From the NCBI GenBank assembly GCA_963925015.1, contig CAWUTX010000114.1:1-5147 (forward strand): a DNA stretch of 5,147 nt, in the 5' to 3' direction. This stretch comes from JAQBXX01 sp963925015. GTDB taxonomy: Bacteria; Pseudomonadota; Gammaproteobacteria; SURF-13. The translations under genes and the position numbers were made by a program. Of this stretch, positions 1 through 5,147 are shown piece after piece; position 1 is the stretch's first letter, and each line of letters starts with the position of its first letter. The notes under the pieces are model-generated. The model saw nothing but the letters and a program-made list of their open reading frames with translations, was not told the DNA's origin and ran no database searches.

Positions 1-1
1 T

Positions 2-601
2 TGGAATGCGCTCAATGAGGCCGAGCAGTTGGCGATCATCAGCGCGACCGACCCGACGCCCTCGGCAGAGGATACGATAGTGCTGACCAATGCGCTGGCG
101 CGCGCGCGTGCGGGATTGCCAGCGATACGCCTGAGCCTCGGCGAAGGGGTCGCCTCTTATGTCCACACGCTCACGGCGTTGCTGGCGCAGGCGGGAATCA
201 TTCTGAGCCCGCGTCGCGCCGGCATGATCTACCGCACGGTGCTGGCGGTTAATGCGGCGGCGTTAGCACTCGACCCTGGCACAAGTGCATCGGATGCGGC
301 GTTGCTGGCGGTTAGAAATGCGCTGCCGCAACGTGCGCAGGGAATCCCCGTGGCGGAGGTGAAACTGCTCGCGGCCCACCGCGATGCCTGGCGTTTTGCC
401 AATATCAATCCAAACGACCCGTTGAAAGCGATCTTGTGTTCGGCGGATCCACTGGAGCGCTTCAGGCTGGCGGTGGTTACAACAGCGCTAAAGAAGCGTG
501 AATTCTCGCAAGTGGCGGCTGATTCGCTCGCGCAATTACCGCAAGGTGCACAACATGTCGACGCCGCCGAAGACGGTACTCAAGTATTCGGGGTTGCCTA
601 A
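2..601 (+). CDS. MoxR-type AAA+ ATPase, C-terminal fragment (5' end outside window)
   Basis: The frame is open from the window start, giving 199 visible codons to a TAA stop at 599-601; the Walker A and B motifs would lie upstream, out of view. The visible part is mostly helical and alanine/leucine rich. It contains an ILSPRRAG segment (about visible residues 67-74), which looks like the sensor-2/lid arginine region of MoxR-family AAA+ proteins, then LAVRNALPQRAQG (about 102-114), similar to the end of the MoxR lid domain. MoxR ATPases usually act with VWA proteins as chaperone-like or remodelling machines in the cytoplasm; a VWA-type metallopeptidase gene lies two genes downstream, which supports the call. 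The last 47 nt overlap the next gene. A TTG at 29 is the first nominal start codon in this frame, but the frame is open before it, so it is probably internal. The family call is inferred from lid-like motifs and context, not from catalytic motifs. Confidence 0.6.
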   Translation, partial: WNALNEAEQLAIISATDPTPSAEDTIVLTNALARARAGLPAIRLSLGEGVASYVHTLTALLAQAGIILSPRRAGMIYRTVLAVNAAALALDPGTSASDAALLAVRNALPQRAQGIPVAEVKLLAAHRDAWRFANINPNDPLKAILCSADPLERFRLAVVTTALKKREFSQVAADSLAQLPQGAQHVDAAEDGTQVFGVA

Positions 602-1175
602 TCCGGCAAGCACTTCCGGGCCTGGCGGCTCCGGTGTGGCAGGTATTAGCTACCGGAGTGCCGGTGTTTTTGGGATTCCGATCCACTTTGTCCTGGCGCC
701 ATGCTTTGCGCAGAAAACGCCTGCGCAGATTCTGGAATTGCTCGGGGCAGATAGCGAGACGGATCCGGCACGCCAACTGGTGGCATTGATCAACCGACGC
801 GCTGAGGAACTGCCGCTGCCAGACGGTTGTGCCGCGATCTATGGGTTTAAGGATGCGATCCGTATCTGGGAGGACCCGCTCACTGCGCTGGCGATCATGT
901 CCAAGTGTTCTGAGAGCGTGTGGCTGCGCGCAAAGACGCCGGCTATTCATGCCGCCTTGGCCCAGGGGGCAGTGACTTTGCTGGTGCCTCCTAAATTCGC
1001 CGCGCGCATTCCGGAGTTGCAACAACACGGCGTAAGGGCGGTCGCTGCGCAAGTCTCTATACCGGACGACACTGTATCGGAAGGCCAGCCCCTCGGGCCG
1101 GCTGAGGCTGAGGTGAGCCCAGCGCCCAAGCCACATTTCATGCGTCGCGGTGGCACAGGGCTTAACCGGCGCTAA
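555..1175 (+). CDS. Hypothetical protein between MoxR-like ATPase and metallopeptidase genes
   Basis: I do not recognise this 206-residue protein. The chosen ATG at 555 is preceded by AAGGTG about 7 nt upstream, a plausible ribosome binding site; a GTG at 498 in the same frame would lengthen the overlap and lacks a clear one. The gene overlaps the upstream ATPase gene by 47 nt and ends 32 nt before the metallopeptidase start, so the three probably form one transcription unit. There is no signal peptide or membrane segment. A Gly/Ser/Pro-rich N-terminus (about residues 13-32) is followed by a mixed alpha/beta-looking middle with CAAIYGFKDAIRIWEDP (about 94-110), and a Pro/Glu-rich, probably disordered tail ending in basic residues (RRGGTGLNRR). 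Operon position suggests an adaptor or substrate partner of the ATPase/metallopeptidase pair; that is inference from context only. Confidence 0.75.
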   Translation: MSTPPKTVLKYSGLPNPASTSGPGGSGVAGISYRSAGVFGIPIHFVLAPCFAQKTPAQILELLGADSETDPARQLVALINRRAEELPLPDGCAAIYGFKDAIRIWEDPLTALAIMSKCSESVWLRAKTPAIHAALAQGAVTLLVPPKFAARIPELQQHGVRAVAAQVSIPDDTVSEGQPLGPAEAEVSPAPKPHFMRRGGTGLNRR

Positions 1176-2074
1176 ACCATTCAACTCTTTTGAAAAGACC
1201 ACACACCATGCAAACCAATCTGGCTTTTGAGGGGAACTTCACCCCGAACACTACGCCCCTCGCGGAGCGCATCCTTGATGCGTTTCCGAGCGGTTCTTAT
1301 GCGCTCTCGGCACTCCTGCGCCTGCTCGACATAGTCGAAACCACCAGCGTGCCGACGGCCGCTGTTGAATGCCGGGCGCAACCGCGGTTATTGATCAACC
1401 CTGAGTTTGTCGAGAAACATGCGCCGACCTCGGAGAAATTGTTGTCGCTCGTTATGCACGAGTTGCACCACGTGCTACTGGGGCATACCACCTTGTTTCC
1501 GCGGACCACGAAAGTGCAGAACTTTGTATTTGATGCGGTCATCAACGGCGTCGTCTGCCGGATGTTTCCGGAGACGGACTATACGTCGTTTTTTACGGAC
1601 TTCTACGATGCTGATGCGTTCCCGGAGTGCTTGCTGCGACCGCCGAAAGGATGGCCGCATCGGCCTGAAGTGGACAAGCCGTCATCGACGCAGTTGGTTT
1701 TAGTCGATAAAACCCCAGTGGCTGGCACACTCGCCGCGCTACCAGATGACGCGCGCGCATTGGTTAACGAAGTGCATGCGGCGTTGTATTCGGATGGCGG
1801 TGCAACCTATCAGGAGGTGTATGACCTGCTGCCGAAGGTGATCGAGGAGAACGCGGTGGAGGGTATTCCGCTCATCGGTGGGCACGGCGAAGGCGAGGAC
1901 GGTCAGCTCGAGGTGCGCTCGCCGGTGCTATTTGACATCGTCCGCGGGCTGGTTGAGCAATGGCCACAGCCACCAGACCCCATTCGCGGGCGCTCGCTGG
2001 CGGACGTAATCAATATAACCGCGGTTCAACCGACGCGTAAGCGTACCAATCGGAGCGTATTACGCAACCTGATC

Positions 2075-2100
2075 TGTTGCGGCCGAACGAATATTGACCA
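2075..2100 (+). repeat. Left terminal inverted repeat of the IS21 element
   Basis: This 26-bp end starts with the terminal TG dinucleotide expected for IS21-family tips and pairs with the right end at 23 of 26 positions: the first 12 bp and the final ATTGACCA are identical. The base just outside (C at 2074) also matches its right-hand counterpart, so the tip could be placed one base outward. Confidence 0.9.
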
Positions 2101-2124
2101 CCTGTGCCGATTGAATATTGACCA
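2082..2124 (+). repeat. Two left subterminal transposase-binding-type repeats (L1, L2)
   Basis: Two direct copies of a 19-bp unit, GCCGAnnnAATATTGACCA, lie at 2082-2100 (L1, overlapping the tip) and 2106-2124 (L2), with start points 24 bp apart. The same unit occurs twice in inverted orientation at the other end. Multiple terminal repeats of this size are known in IS21-family elements as transposase binding sites; that role is inferred from the family. Confidence 0.85.
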
Positions 2125-2154
2125 GGGGCTTTTGCTGACCTGACCACGGCCAGC

Positions 2155-2163
2155 TGTGGATAA
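2155..2163 (-). promoter_or_regulatory. Perfect DnaA-box-like 9-mer inside the IS left end
   Basis: TGTGGATAA on the plus strand reads TTATCCACA on the minus strand, the consensus DnaA box. It lies in the non-coding left end of the element, 31 bp inside repeat L2. A single 9-mer is weak evidence for binding, but some transposons (IS50) have a functional DnaA site near one end. Confidence 0.3.
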
Positions 2164-2203
2164 CTATATCTGTTTTCGGTTTCGGTTACTCCTTTTTATG
2201 AAT

Positions 2204-2242
2204 CTGCAAACCGCTTGCAGCGACGACCGAAGCGGTTTGCAG
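2204..2242. repeat. Perfect 13-bp inverted repeat downstream of istB
   Basis: CTGCAAACCGCTT (2204-2216) and AAGCGGTTTGCAG (2230-2242) are perfectly complementary around a 13-nt loop. It starts 11 nt after the istB stop on the minus strand, so it could form a strong hairpin at the 3' end of the istAB transcript. No T-tract follows on either strand, so an intrinsic terminator is not well supported; 3'-end protection or a block to outside transcription are alternatives. The left arm also belongs to a smaller nested hairpin, CTGCAA (2204-2209) with TTGCAG (2215-2220), giving two mutually exclusive folds. Confidence 0.75.
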
Positions 2243-2253
2243 TGGTCATTGCC

Positions 2254-3078
2254 TCAGAATGGTTCTGCCGCTGCGATCTTGGTTTGCACATCTTCGGAGC
2301 CTGTCTTTCTGCTTTGTTCCCGGGCTTTAATCTGACTCTTGGCCTGTTTGGTGCTGTGCAGGAATCGATAGGATTGATTTCCCGTTTCGACGATGTGGCA
2401 ATGGTGAGTCAGCCGATCGAGCAGCGCCGTAGTCATCTTGGCGTCGCCAAACACACTCGACCACTCGGCAAACGTCAGATTCGTGGTGATCATGACGCTG
2501 GTGTGTTCGTAGAGCTTTGATAACAAATGAAAGAGCAAGGCCCCACCGGCCTGGCTAAACGGCAGATAGCCCAATTCGTCGAGCACAACCAAGTCTAGCC
2601 GCGACAGACTGAAGGCGATGCGACCGGCCTTACCCATGAGCTTCTCGTGTTCCAGCGCGTTGACGAGGTCTACTGTTGAATAAAACCGCACCTTTTTACT
2701 TTGCTGCGTCACCCCCGACACACTCAGCGCGGTAGCCAGATGCGTCTTGCCCGTTCCGGGGCCGCCGATCAGCACCACGTTTTGCGCAGCTGCGGTGAAG
2801 GACAGGTCCGAGAGCTTGAGAATCAGCGCCTTATCAACAGGCGATGCCGCAAAGTCAAAGCCCGCCAGATCGCGGTGCAGCGGGAACCGTGCGGACTTCA
2901 TCTGGTGTGAGATGGATCGCATCGCGCGATTGGTATCCTCCGCCTCCAGCAGATGTTCGAGTAACCATTGCGAGCTGTCGACGCGCGTCGTGACGCCGTT
3001 CTGCGTCAATTCTTCCCACGCGCTTGCCATGCCGTGCAAACGTAACGATTTCAGATTGGTTTTGATATCAGTGTGCAT
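2254..3078 (-). CDS. istB: IstB, IS21-family helper ATPase
   Basis: This 274-residue AAA+ ATPase assists the IstA transposase; in the IS21 family it assembles on target DNA and licenses strand transfer. Family length is usually about 250-270, so it is full length. Visible motifs are an N-terminal helical region (1-90), Walker A GGPGTGKT (105-112), Walker B LVVLDE (163-168) followed by LGYLPF, a sensor-1-like ITTN (197-200), and DRLTHH (221-226) carrying a conserved arginine. The C-terminus is a polar, Lys/Arg/Gln-rich tail (about 241-264). The ATG lies 1 nt after the istA stop, with GGAG inside the end of istA as its ribosome binding site, so translation is probably coupled to istA. The reading frame is intact and all ATPase motifs are present. 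Confidence 0.96.
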   Translation of the reverse strand: MHTDIKTNLKSLRLHGMASAWEELTQNGVTTRVDSSQWLLEHLLEAEDTNRAMRSISHQMKSARFPLHRDLAGFDFAASPVDKALILKLSDLSFTAAAQNVVLIGGPGTGKTHLATALSVSGVTQQSKKVRFYSTVDLVNALEHEKLMGKAGRIAFSLSRLDLVVLDELGYLPFSQAGGALLFHLLSKLYEHTSVMITTNLTFAEWSSVFGDAKMTTALLDRLTHHCHIVETGNQSYRFLHSTKQAKSQIKAREQSRKTGSEDVQTKIAAAEPF

Positions 3079-3079
3079 T

Positions 3080-4591
3080 TTAGATCTCCGTTTTCTGTTG
3101 CTGGATGTCGCGTAACTGGTCGTAGCGCGCGGTGTCGGCCCTTGGGGCTTCTTTAAGTTGCAGATCGGTTTCTGCCAGGGGCGGCACTGGTGGGCTATTT
3201 AGTCGCGCCAGCACGTTCTCGACGTGTTCAATGCTCACCTGCCCGCTGGGCGTGACGTCTTCGAGGGCAATGGCCACGGCCACCAGCACCGCCTCAAGCC
3301 CTGAGCGTGGCACCACCGCCAATATATCGGCCATCACGCGATCCCCGCCCGGATAACGCATCAGAGACTGTCGCAGTTGCAGCAGTACAGGAGGCATATC
3401 CAGAAACGGCGCTCCATTTCTCAGCGCGCCGGGCTTGCGCTGGATCAGCTCGATATAGTGTTGCCAGTCATACGCCGTCTTGCCCTGGCTCGACAGGCGA
3501 TCATGACGCGCCACGATCTGGTTGCCGGCTGCCACCATCACCTGATTTGGATACAGGCGTGTGCTGACGCGCCGATTGGCCCATTCGCAAGGTACTGAGT
3601 AACGATTGCGCGCCACGCTCACCAAGCAGGTGCTGCTGACCCGTGAGGGCTTTTCCACATAGCCATCAAAGGGTTCGGGCATCGCCATCAGGTGGTCGCG
3701 CTCGATTTCCAACATCTCCGCTACCGTGAATCCGGTGTGCTCGGGGTGCATCGTTTCTGCCCACACGGCCCGGCAACGGTGCGCCAGCCACGTATTCAGT
3801 TCGATAAACGAGCCAAACCGCTGTTTGCCGGCCTCAATCCAAATCCGCCTGCGGCTGTCCTGCACATTCTTCTCGACAATGCCTTTCTCCCAGCCAGAGG
3901 CCACGTTGCAGAAGTCCGCATCGAACAGGTAATGGCTGCACATGGCCGTAAAGCGCGCATTAACCACGCGCTCTTTGCCCTTCTTGACCTTGTCGACAGC
4001 GGTCTTCATGTTGTCATAGATGCCGCGCCGGGCTACGCCCCCCAGTGCCGCGAAGGATCGCGTATGCGCATCAAACAGCATTTCGTGGCTTTGCGCCGGA
4101 TACGCCACCAGCCAAAACGCGCGACTGGCGCACAGCTTCATATGCGCAACCTGCAACTTGTAAAACAATCCGCCTACCAGCAAGCCTTCCTCACTCCAGT
4201 CAAATTGGAAGGCTTCGCCGTTCTCGAAGACAAGCGGCACAAAGGCTTTGGGGGCCTTGCCAGCCTGCTCGCGCCAGGCACGAATGTAGTCGGTAATCGC
4301 GCTGTAGCCGCCCCGATATCCTTGGGCGGTAATCTGCACAAACAGGGCTCGTGCCGTGCGTCGGTTATCCTTGTGTCGCAACTGATCGGCCTTGAGCGCC
4401 TGCAACAATATCGGCTCAAATGACGAGCGTTTGCGAAGATCCTTGCCGCGCAGATACTTCGGCGTCACCGACCCCGGTGCGTGTAGCCATTTCTTGATGG
4501 TGTTGCGCGCCAAACCAGTGCGCTTTGCGATTTCGCTGATCGAAATCTTGTCGCGCATTTTCATGCGCCTTACCTTGCCCAACATGTCCAT
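3080..4591 (-). CDS. istA: IstA, IS21-family DDE transposase
   Basis: This 503-residue transposase binds the element's terminal repeats and catalyses DNA cleavage and strand transfer. The ATG at 4591 was chosen because GAGGTG lies about 7 nt upstream; a TTG at 4666 in the same frame lies within the terminal repeat R2 and would add 25 residues encoded by element-end DNA. The N-terminus has a helix-turn-helix (about 16-36, ISISEIAKRTGLARNTIKKW). The DDE catalytic core follows: D131 in FQFDWSEE, D193 in GIYDNMKTAV and E240 in EKGIVEKNVQ, which is the usual integrase-type arrangement. A beta-barrel-like region after the core (about 316-365) contains VARNRYSVP. The C-terminal part is Pro/Leu/Glu rich and the gene runs almost directly into istB. 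No frameshift or internal stop is present, so it appears intact. Confidence 0.96.
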   Translation of the reverse strand: MDMLGKVRRMKMRDKISISEIAKRTGLARNTIKKWLHAPGSVTPKYLRGKDLRKRSSFEPILLQALKADQLRHKDNRRTARALFVQITAQGYRGGYSAITDYIRAWREQAGKAPKAFVPLVFENGEAFQFDWSEEGLLVGGLFYKLQVAHMKLCASRAFWLVAYPAQSHEMLFDAHTRSFAALGGVARRGIYDNMKTAVDKVKKGKERVVNARFTAMCSHYLFDADFCNVASGWEKGIVEKNVQDSRRRIWIEAGKQRFGSFIELNTWLAHRCRAVWAETMHPEHTGFTVAEMLEIERDHLMAMPEPFDGYVEKPSRVSSTCLVSVARNRYSVPCEWANRRVSTRLYPNQVMVAAGNQIVARHDRLSSQGKTAYDWQHYIELIQRKPGALRNGAPFLDMPPVLLQLRQSLMRYPGGDRVMADILAVVPRSGLEAVLVAVAIALEDVTPSGQVSIEHVENVLARLNSPPVPPLAETDLQLKEAPRADTARYDQLRDIQQQKTEI

Positions 4592-4607
4592 TGTGATCAC
4601 CTCGGCT
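4582..4607 (-). promoter_or_regulatory. istA ribosome binding site and start region
   Basis: On the minus strand GAGGTGATCACAATG places a good Shine-Dalgarno sequence about 7 nt before the ATG at 4591-4589. It decides the istA start over the upstream TTG. A second in-frame ATG two codons downstream (4585-4583) is a less well spaced alternative. Confidence 0.7.
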
Positions 4608-4608
4608 C

Positions 4609-4629
4609 CCTGCTTATAAAGTAAGCAGG
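4609..4629 (-). promoter_or_regulatory. 8-bp-arm hairpin just upstream of istA
   Basis: On the minus strand CCTGCTTA and TAAGCAGG form perfect 8-bp arms around a 5-nt loop, ending 17 nt before the istA ATG. A TATAAG hexamer, a possible -10 element, lies within it (4618-4613), but no convincing -35 box at 16-18 bp spacing is visible. If the element's own transcript starts just downstream, only transcripts entering from outside would contain the hairpin, which could limit istA translation from read-through. That role is inference; the inverted repeat itself is certain. Confidence 0.45.
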
Positions 4630-4643
4630 TCGATTGAACACCC

Positions 4644-4696
4644 TGGTCAATTTTGGGTCGGCACAAACCTCAAATACTGGTCAATTTTCAGTCGGC
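4644..4696 (-). repeat. Two right subterminal transposase-binding-type repeats (R1, R2)
   Basis: Two 19-bp units occupy 4678-4696 (R1, overlapping the tip) and 4644-4662 (R2); on the minus strand both read GCCGAnnnAAAATTGACCA. They mirror L1 and L2, but are spaced 34 bp rather than 24 bp apart, an asymmetry between the two ends. Confidence 0.85.
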
Positions 4697-5147
4697 CGCA
4701 ACAGCGGCGCAACTTATCCGGATCGTTGCCATTTTTGTAAAATGCCAAGCGACCGTTACGCCTTGTGGGTATGGATGACTTGTCGAATCCAGGAGGGGGG
4801 AGGCCAACGATTGGCGTATGGCCACTGATCCCTGCGCTCAATGTCGGCCCGCGCAAGTGACGCTCAAAGAAATCCAGGTGATCTGGATATGCGTACAAAT
4901 TCACATGTGCCGGTGATGTCTGCTTGTGTCGGTCAGGAAAGTAGGCCGGATGATCGCCGAGTGCTTTTACAAAGGGTATGCCCGCCATAGCCCAAGGACA
5001 TCCTGTCCCGACCTTGAATAACCGAACACCAGCTCCACCAGGCGCCAAAACACAGCGCACACCCTCCTGCAATGCCCCGAGCAACCGCGATTGCCAATTG
5101 GCCGCTCCAAAATCCACAAGGCAAAATAGGTATCCATTCCTAACAAA
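4650..5147 (-). pseudogene. Glycosyltransferase-like protein, C-terminus removed at the IS (5' end outside window)
   Basis: This minus-strand frame is open to the window edge, so the true start lies beyond 5147; a GTG at 5117 is the first start codon visible but is probably internal. Native sequence ends at 4704. The last 18 codons and the stop are transposon DNA. The visible part includes GIPFVKALGDHPAYF (about residues 46-60 counted from the GTG), HVNLYAYPDHLDFFERHL (71-88) and GRLAFYKNGNDPDKL (122-136). This pattern (a DHP motif after a hydrophobic strand, an aromatic- and His-rich helix, then a short strand starting a second Rossmann-like half) resembles glycosyltransferases of the CgeB/DUF3880-like kind. 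The resemblance is by eye only. If correct, the donor-binding C-terminal half is missing, so the product should be inactive. Confidence 0.45.
4678..4703 (-). repeat. Right terminal inverted repeat of the IS21 element
   Basis: Read on the minus strand, this 26-bp tip starts TGTTGCGGCCGA and ends ATTGACCA, matching the left tip with three mismatches in the middle. Confidence 0.9.

Larger units (their letters stand above)
1208..2143 (+). pseudogene. VWA-like (DUF2201-type) putative metallopeptidase, truncated by IS21 element
   Basis: The N-terminal 289 codons are native (to 2074); the remaining 22 codons and the TGA at 2141-2143 come from the transposon. ATG 1208 is preferred over an in-frame TTG at 1190. 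The upstream ribosome binding site is weak (GAAAAG). Residues 84-93 read HELHHVLLGH, a zincin HExxH motif with a further GH, followed by NFVFDAVING (105-114) whose Asp is a candidate third ligand. This order fits the N-terminal putative metallopeptidase domain of DUF2201 proteins, which normally continue into a VWA-like domain. No such domain follows here: the frame enters the IS soon after SLADVINITAVQP (263-275). An acidic, glycine-rich linker (GGHGEGEDGQ, 224-233) precedes the break. The family is typically encoded with a MoxR-like ATPase, as seems true here. The truncated product keeps the putative zinc site but probably not the partner-binding part. Family call fairly secure; loss of function inferred. 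Confidence 0.75.
2075..4703 (-). mobile_element. Complete IS21-family insertion sequence (2629 bp)
   Basis: The element is bounded by inverted repeats that begin TGTTGCGGCCGA at both tips and match at 23 of the first 26 positions. It carries the istA-istB pair characteristic of IS21, both intact, on the minus strand with istA nearest the right end. Each end also has two 19-bp internal repeats of the type bound by IS21-family transposases. IS21 elements usually produce a target duplication of about 4-8 bp. Here the bases outside the tips (ACCTGATC on the left, GCGGCGCA on the right) do not match, and the two flanking genes are unrelated. The element looks functional in coding content, but its junctions do not look like one clean insertion. 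Confidence 0.93.

Noticed and set aside
477..1202. Minus-strand open frame (241 codons) opposite the 555-1175 gene
   Set aside because: Arg/His/Leu-rich composition typical of antisense frames, no ribosome binding site of note, and it conflicts with the well-spaced plus-strand operon.
1407..1703. Plus-strand frame of 98 codons inside the metallopeptidase gene
   Set aside because: Very Arg/Ser/Cys-rich and nested in a gene with a clear HExxH motif; a shadow frame.
2174..2185. Tandem TTTCGG pair near the IS left end
   Set aside because: Only two 6-bp units; too short to call a functional repeat.
3692..4423. Long plus-strand open frame (243 codons) opposite istA
   Set aside because: It lies fully antisense to an intact DDE transposase with all catalytic residues and has no recognisable domain; a shadow of GC-rich coding DNA.
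4592..4666. Upstream TTG start for istA
   Set aside because: It lies within the terminal repeat R2 and has no ribosome binding site, while ATG 4591 has GAGGTG at good spacing.
2063..4713. CGCAAC shared by both flanks as a possible target duplication
   Set aside because: It lies 6 bp from the left tip (2063-2068) and 4 bp from the right tip (4708-4713), not directly adjacent to either, so it does not fit a target-site duplication.
4634..4828. Small plus-strand frame crossing the right IS end
   Set aside because: It spans the transposon junction, lacks a recognisable product, and overlaps the better supported minus-strand glycosyltransferase-like frame.

Overview
The window looks like chromosomal DNA of a member of the Pseudomonadota, probably a beta- or gammaproteobacterium. 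This rests on moderately high GC, tightly packed genes, and an IS21-family transposon of the kind common there. The taxon is an inference; no marker gene is present.

Left third (1-2074): a compact plus-strand operon cut at both ends. It holds the C-terminal end of what looks like a MoxR-type AAA+ ATPase (2-601), an overlapping 206-residue protein of unknown function (555-1175), and the N-terminal 289 codons of a zincin-like metallopeptidase of the DUF2201 / VWA-like type (from 1208). ATPase plus VWA-like protein is a recurring pairing in which the AAA+ ring and the VWA protein form a chaperone-like or remodelling complex. Here the third gene is cut by the transposon before its expected C-terminal VWA-like domain, so the system is probably inactive in this copy.

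Middle (2075-4703): a complete 2629-bp IS21-family element with imperfect terminal inverted repeats starting TGTTGCGGCCGA, two 19-bp transposase-binding-type repeats at each end, and minus-strand genes istA (DDE transposase, 4591-3080) and istB (AAA+ helper ATPase, 3078-2254). The two genes are 1 nt apart and probably translationally coupled. Non-coding parts of the element carry a perfect 13-bp-arm hairpin after istB, an 8-bp-arm hairpin just before the istA ribosome binding site, and a perfect 9-bp DnaA-box sequence.

Right end (4704-5147): a minus-strand reading frame, open to the window edge and resembling a glycosyltransferase, also loses its C-terminus at the transposon end.

The most unusual point is the junction. 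Genes on both sides converge on the element, both lose their C-termini exactly at its tips, and the flanks show no target-site duplication. This suggests that the two flanks were not originally adjacent (IS-mediated deletion, inversion or recombination, or an assembly join) rather than a simple insertion.
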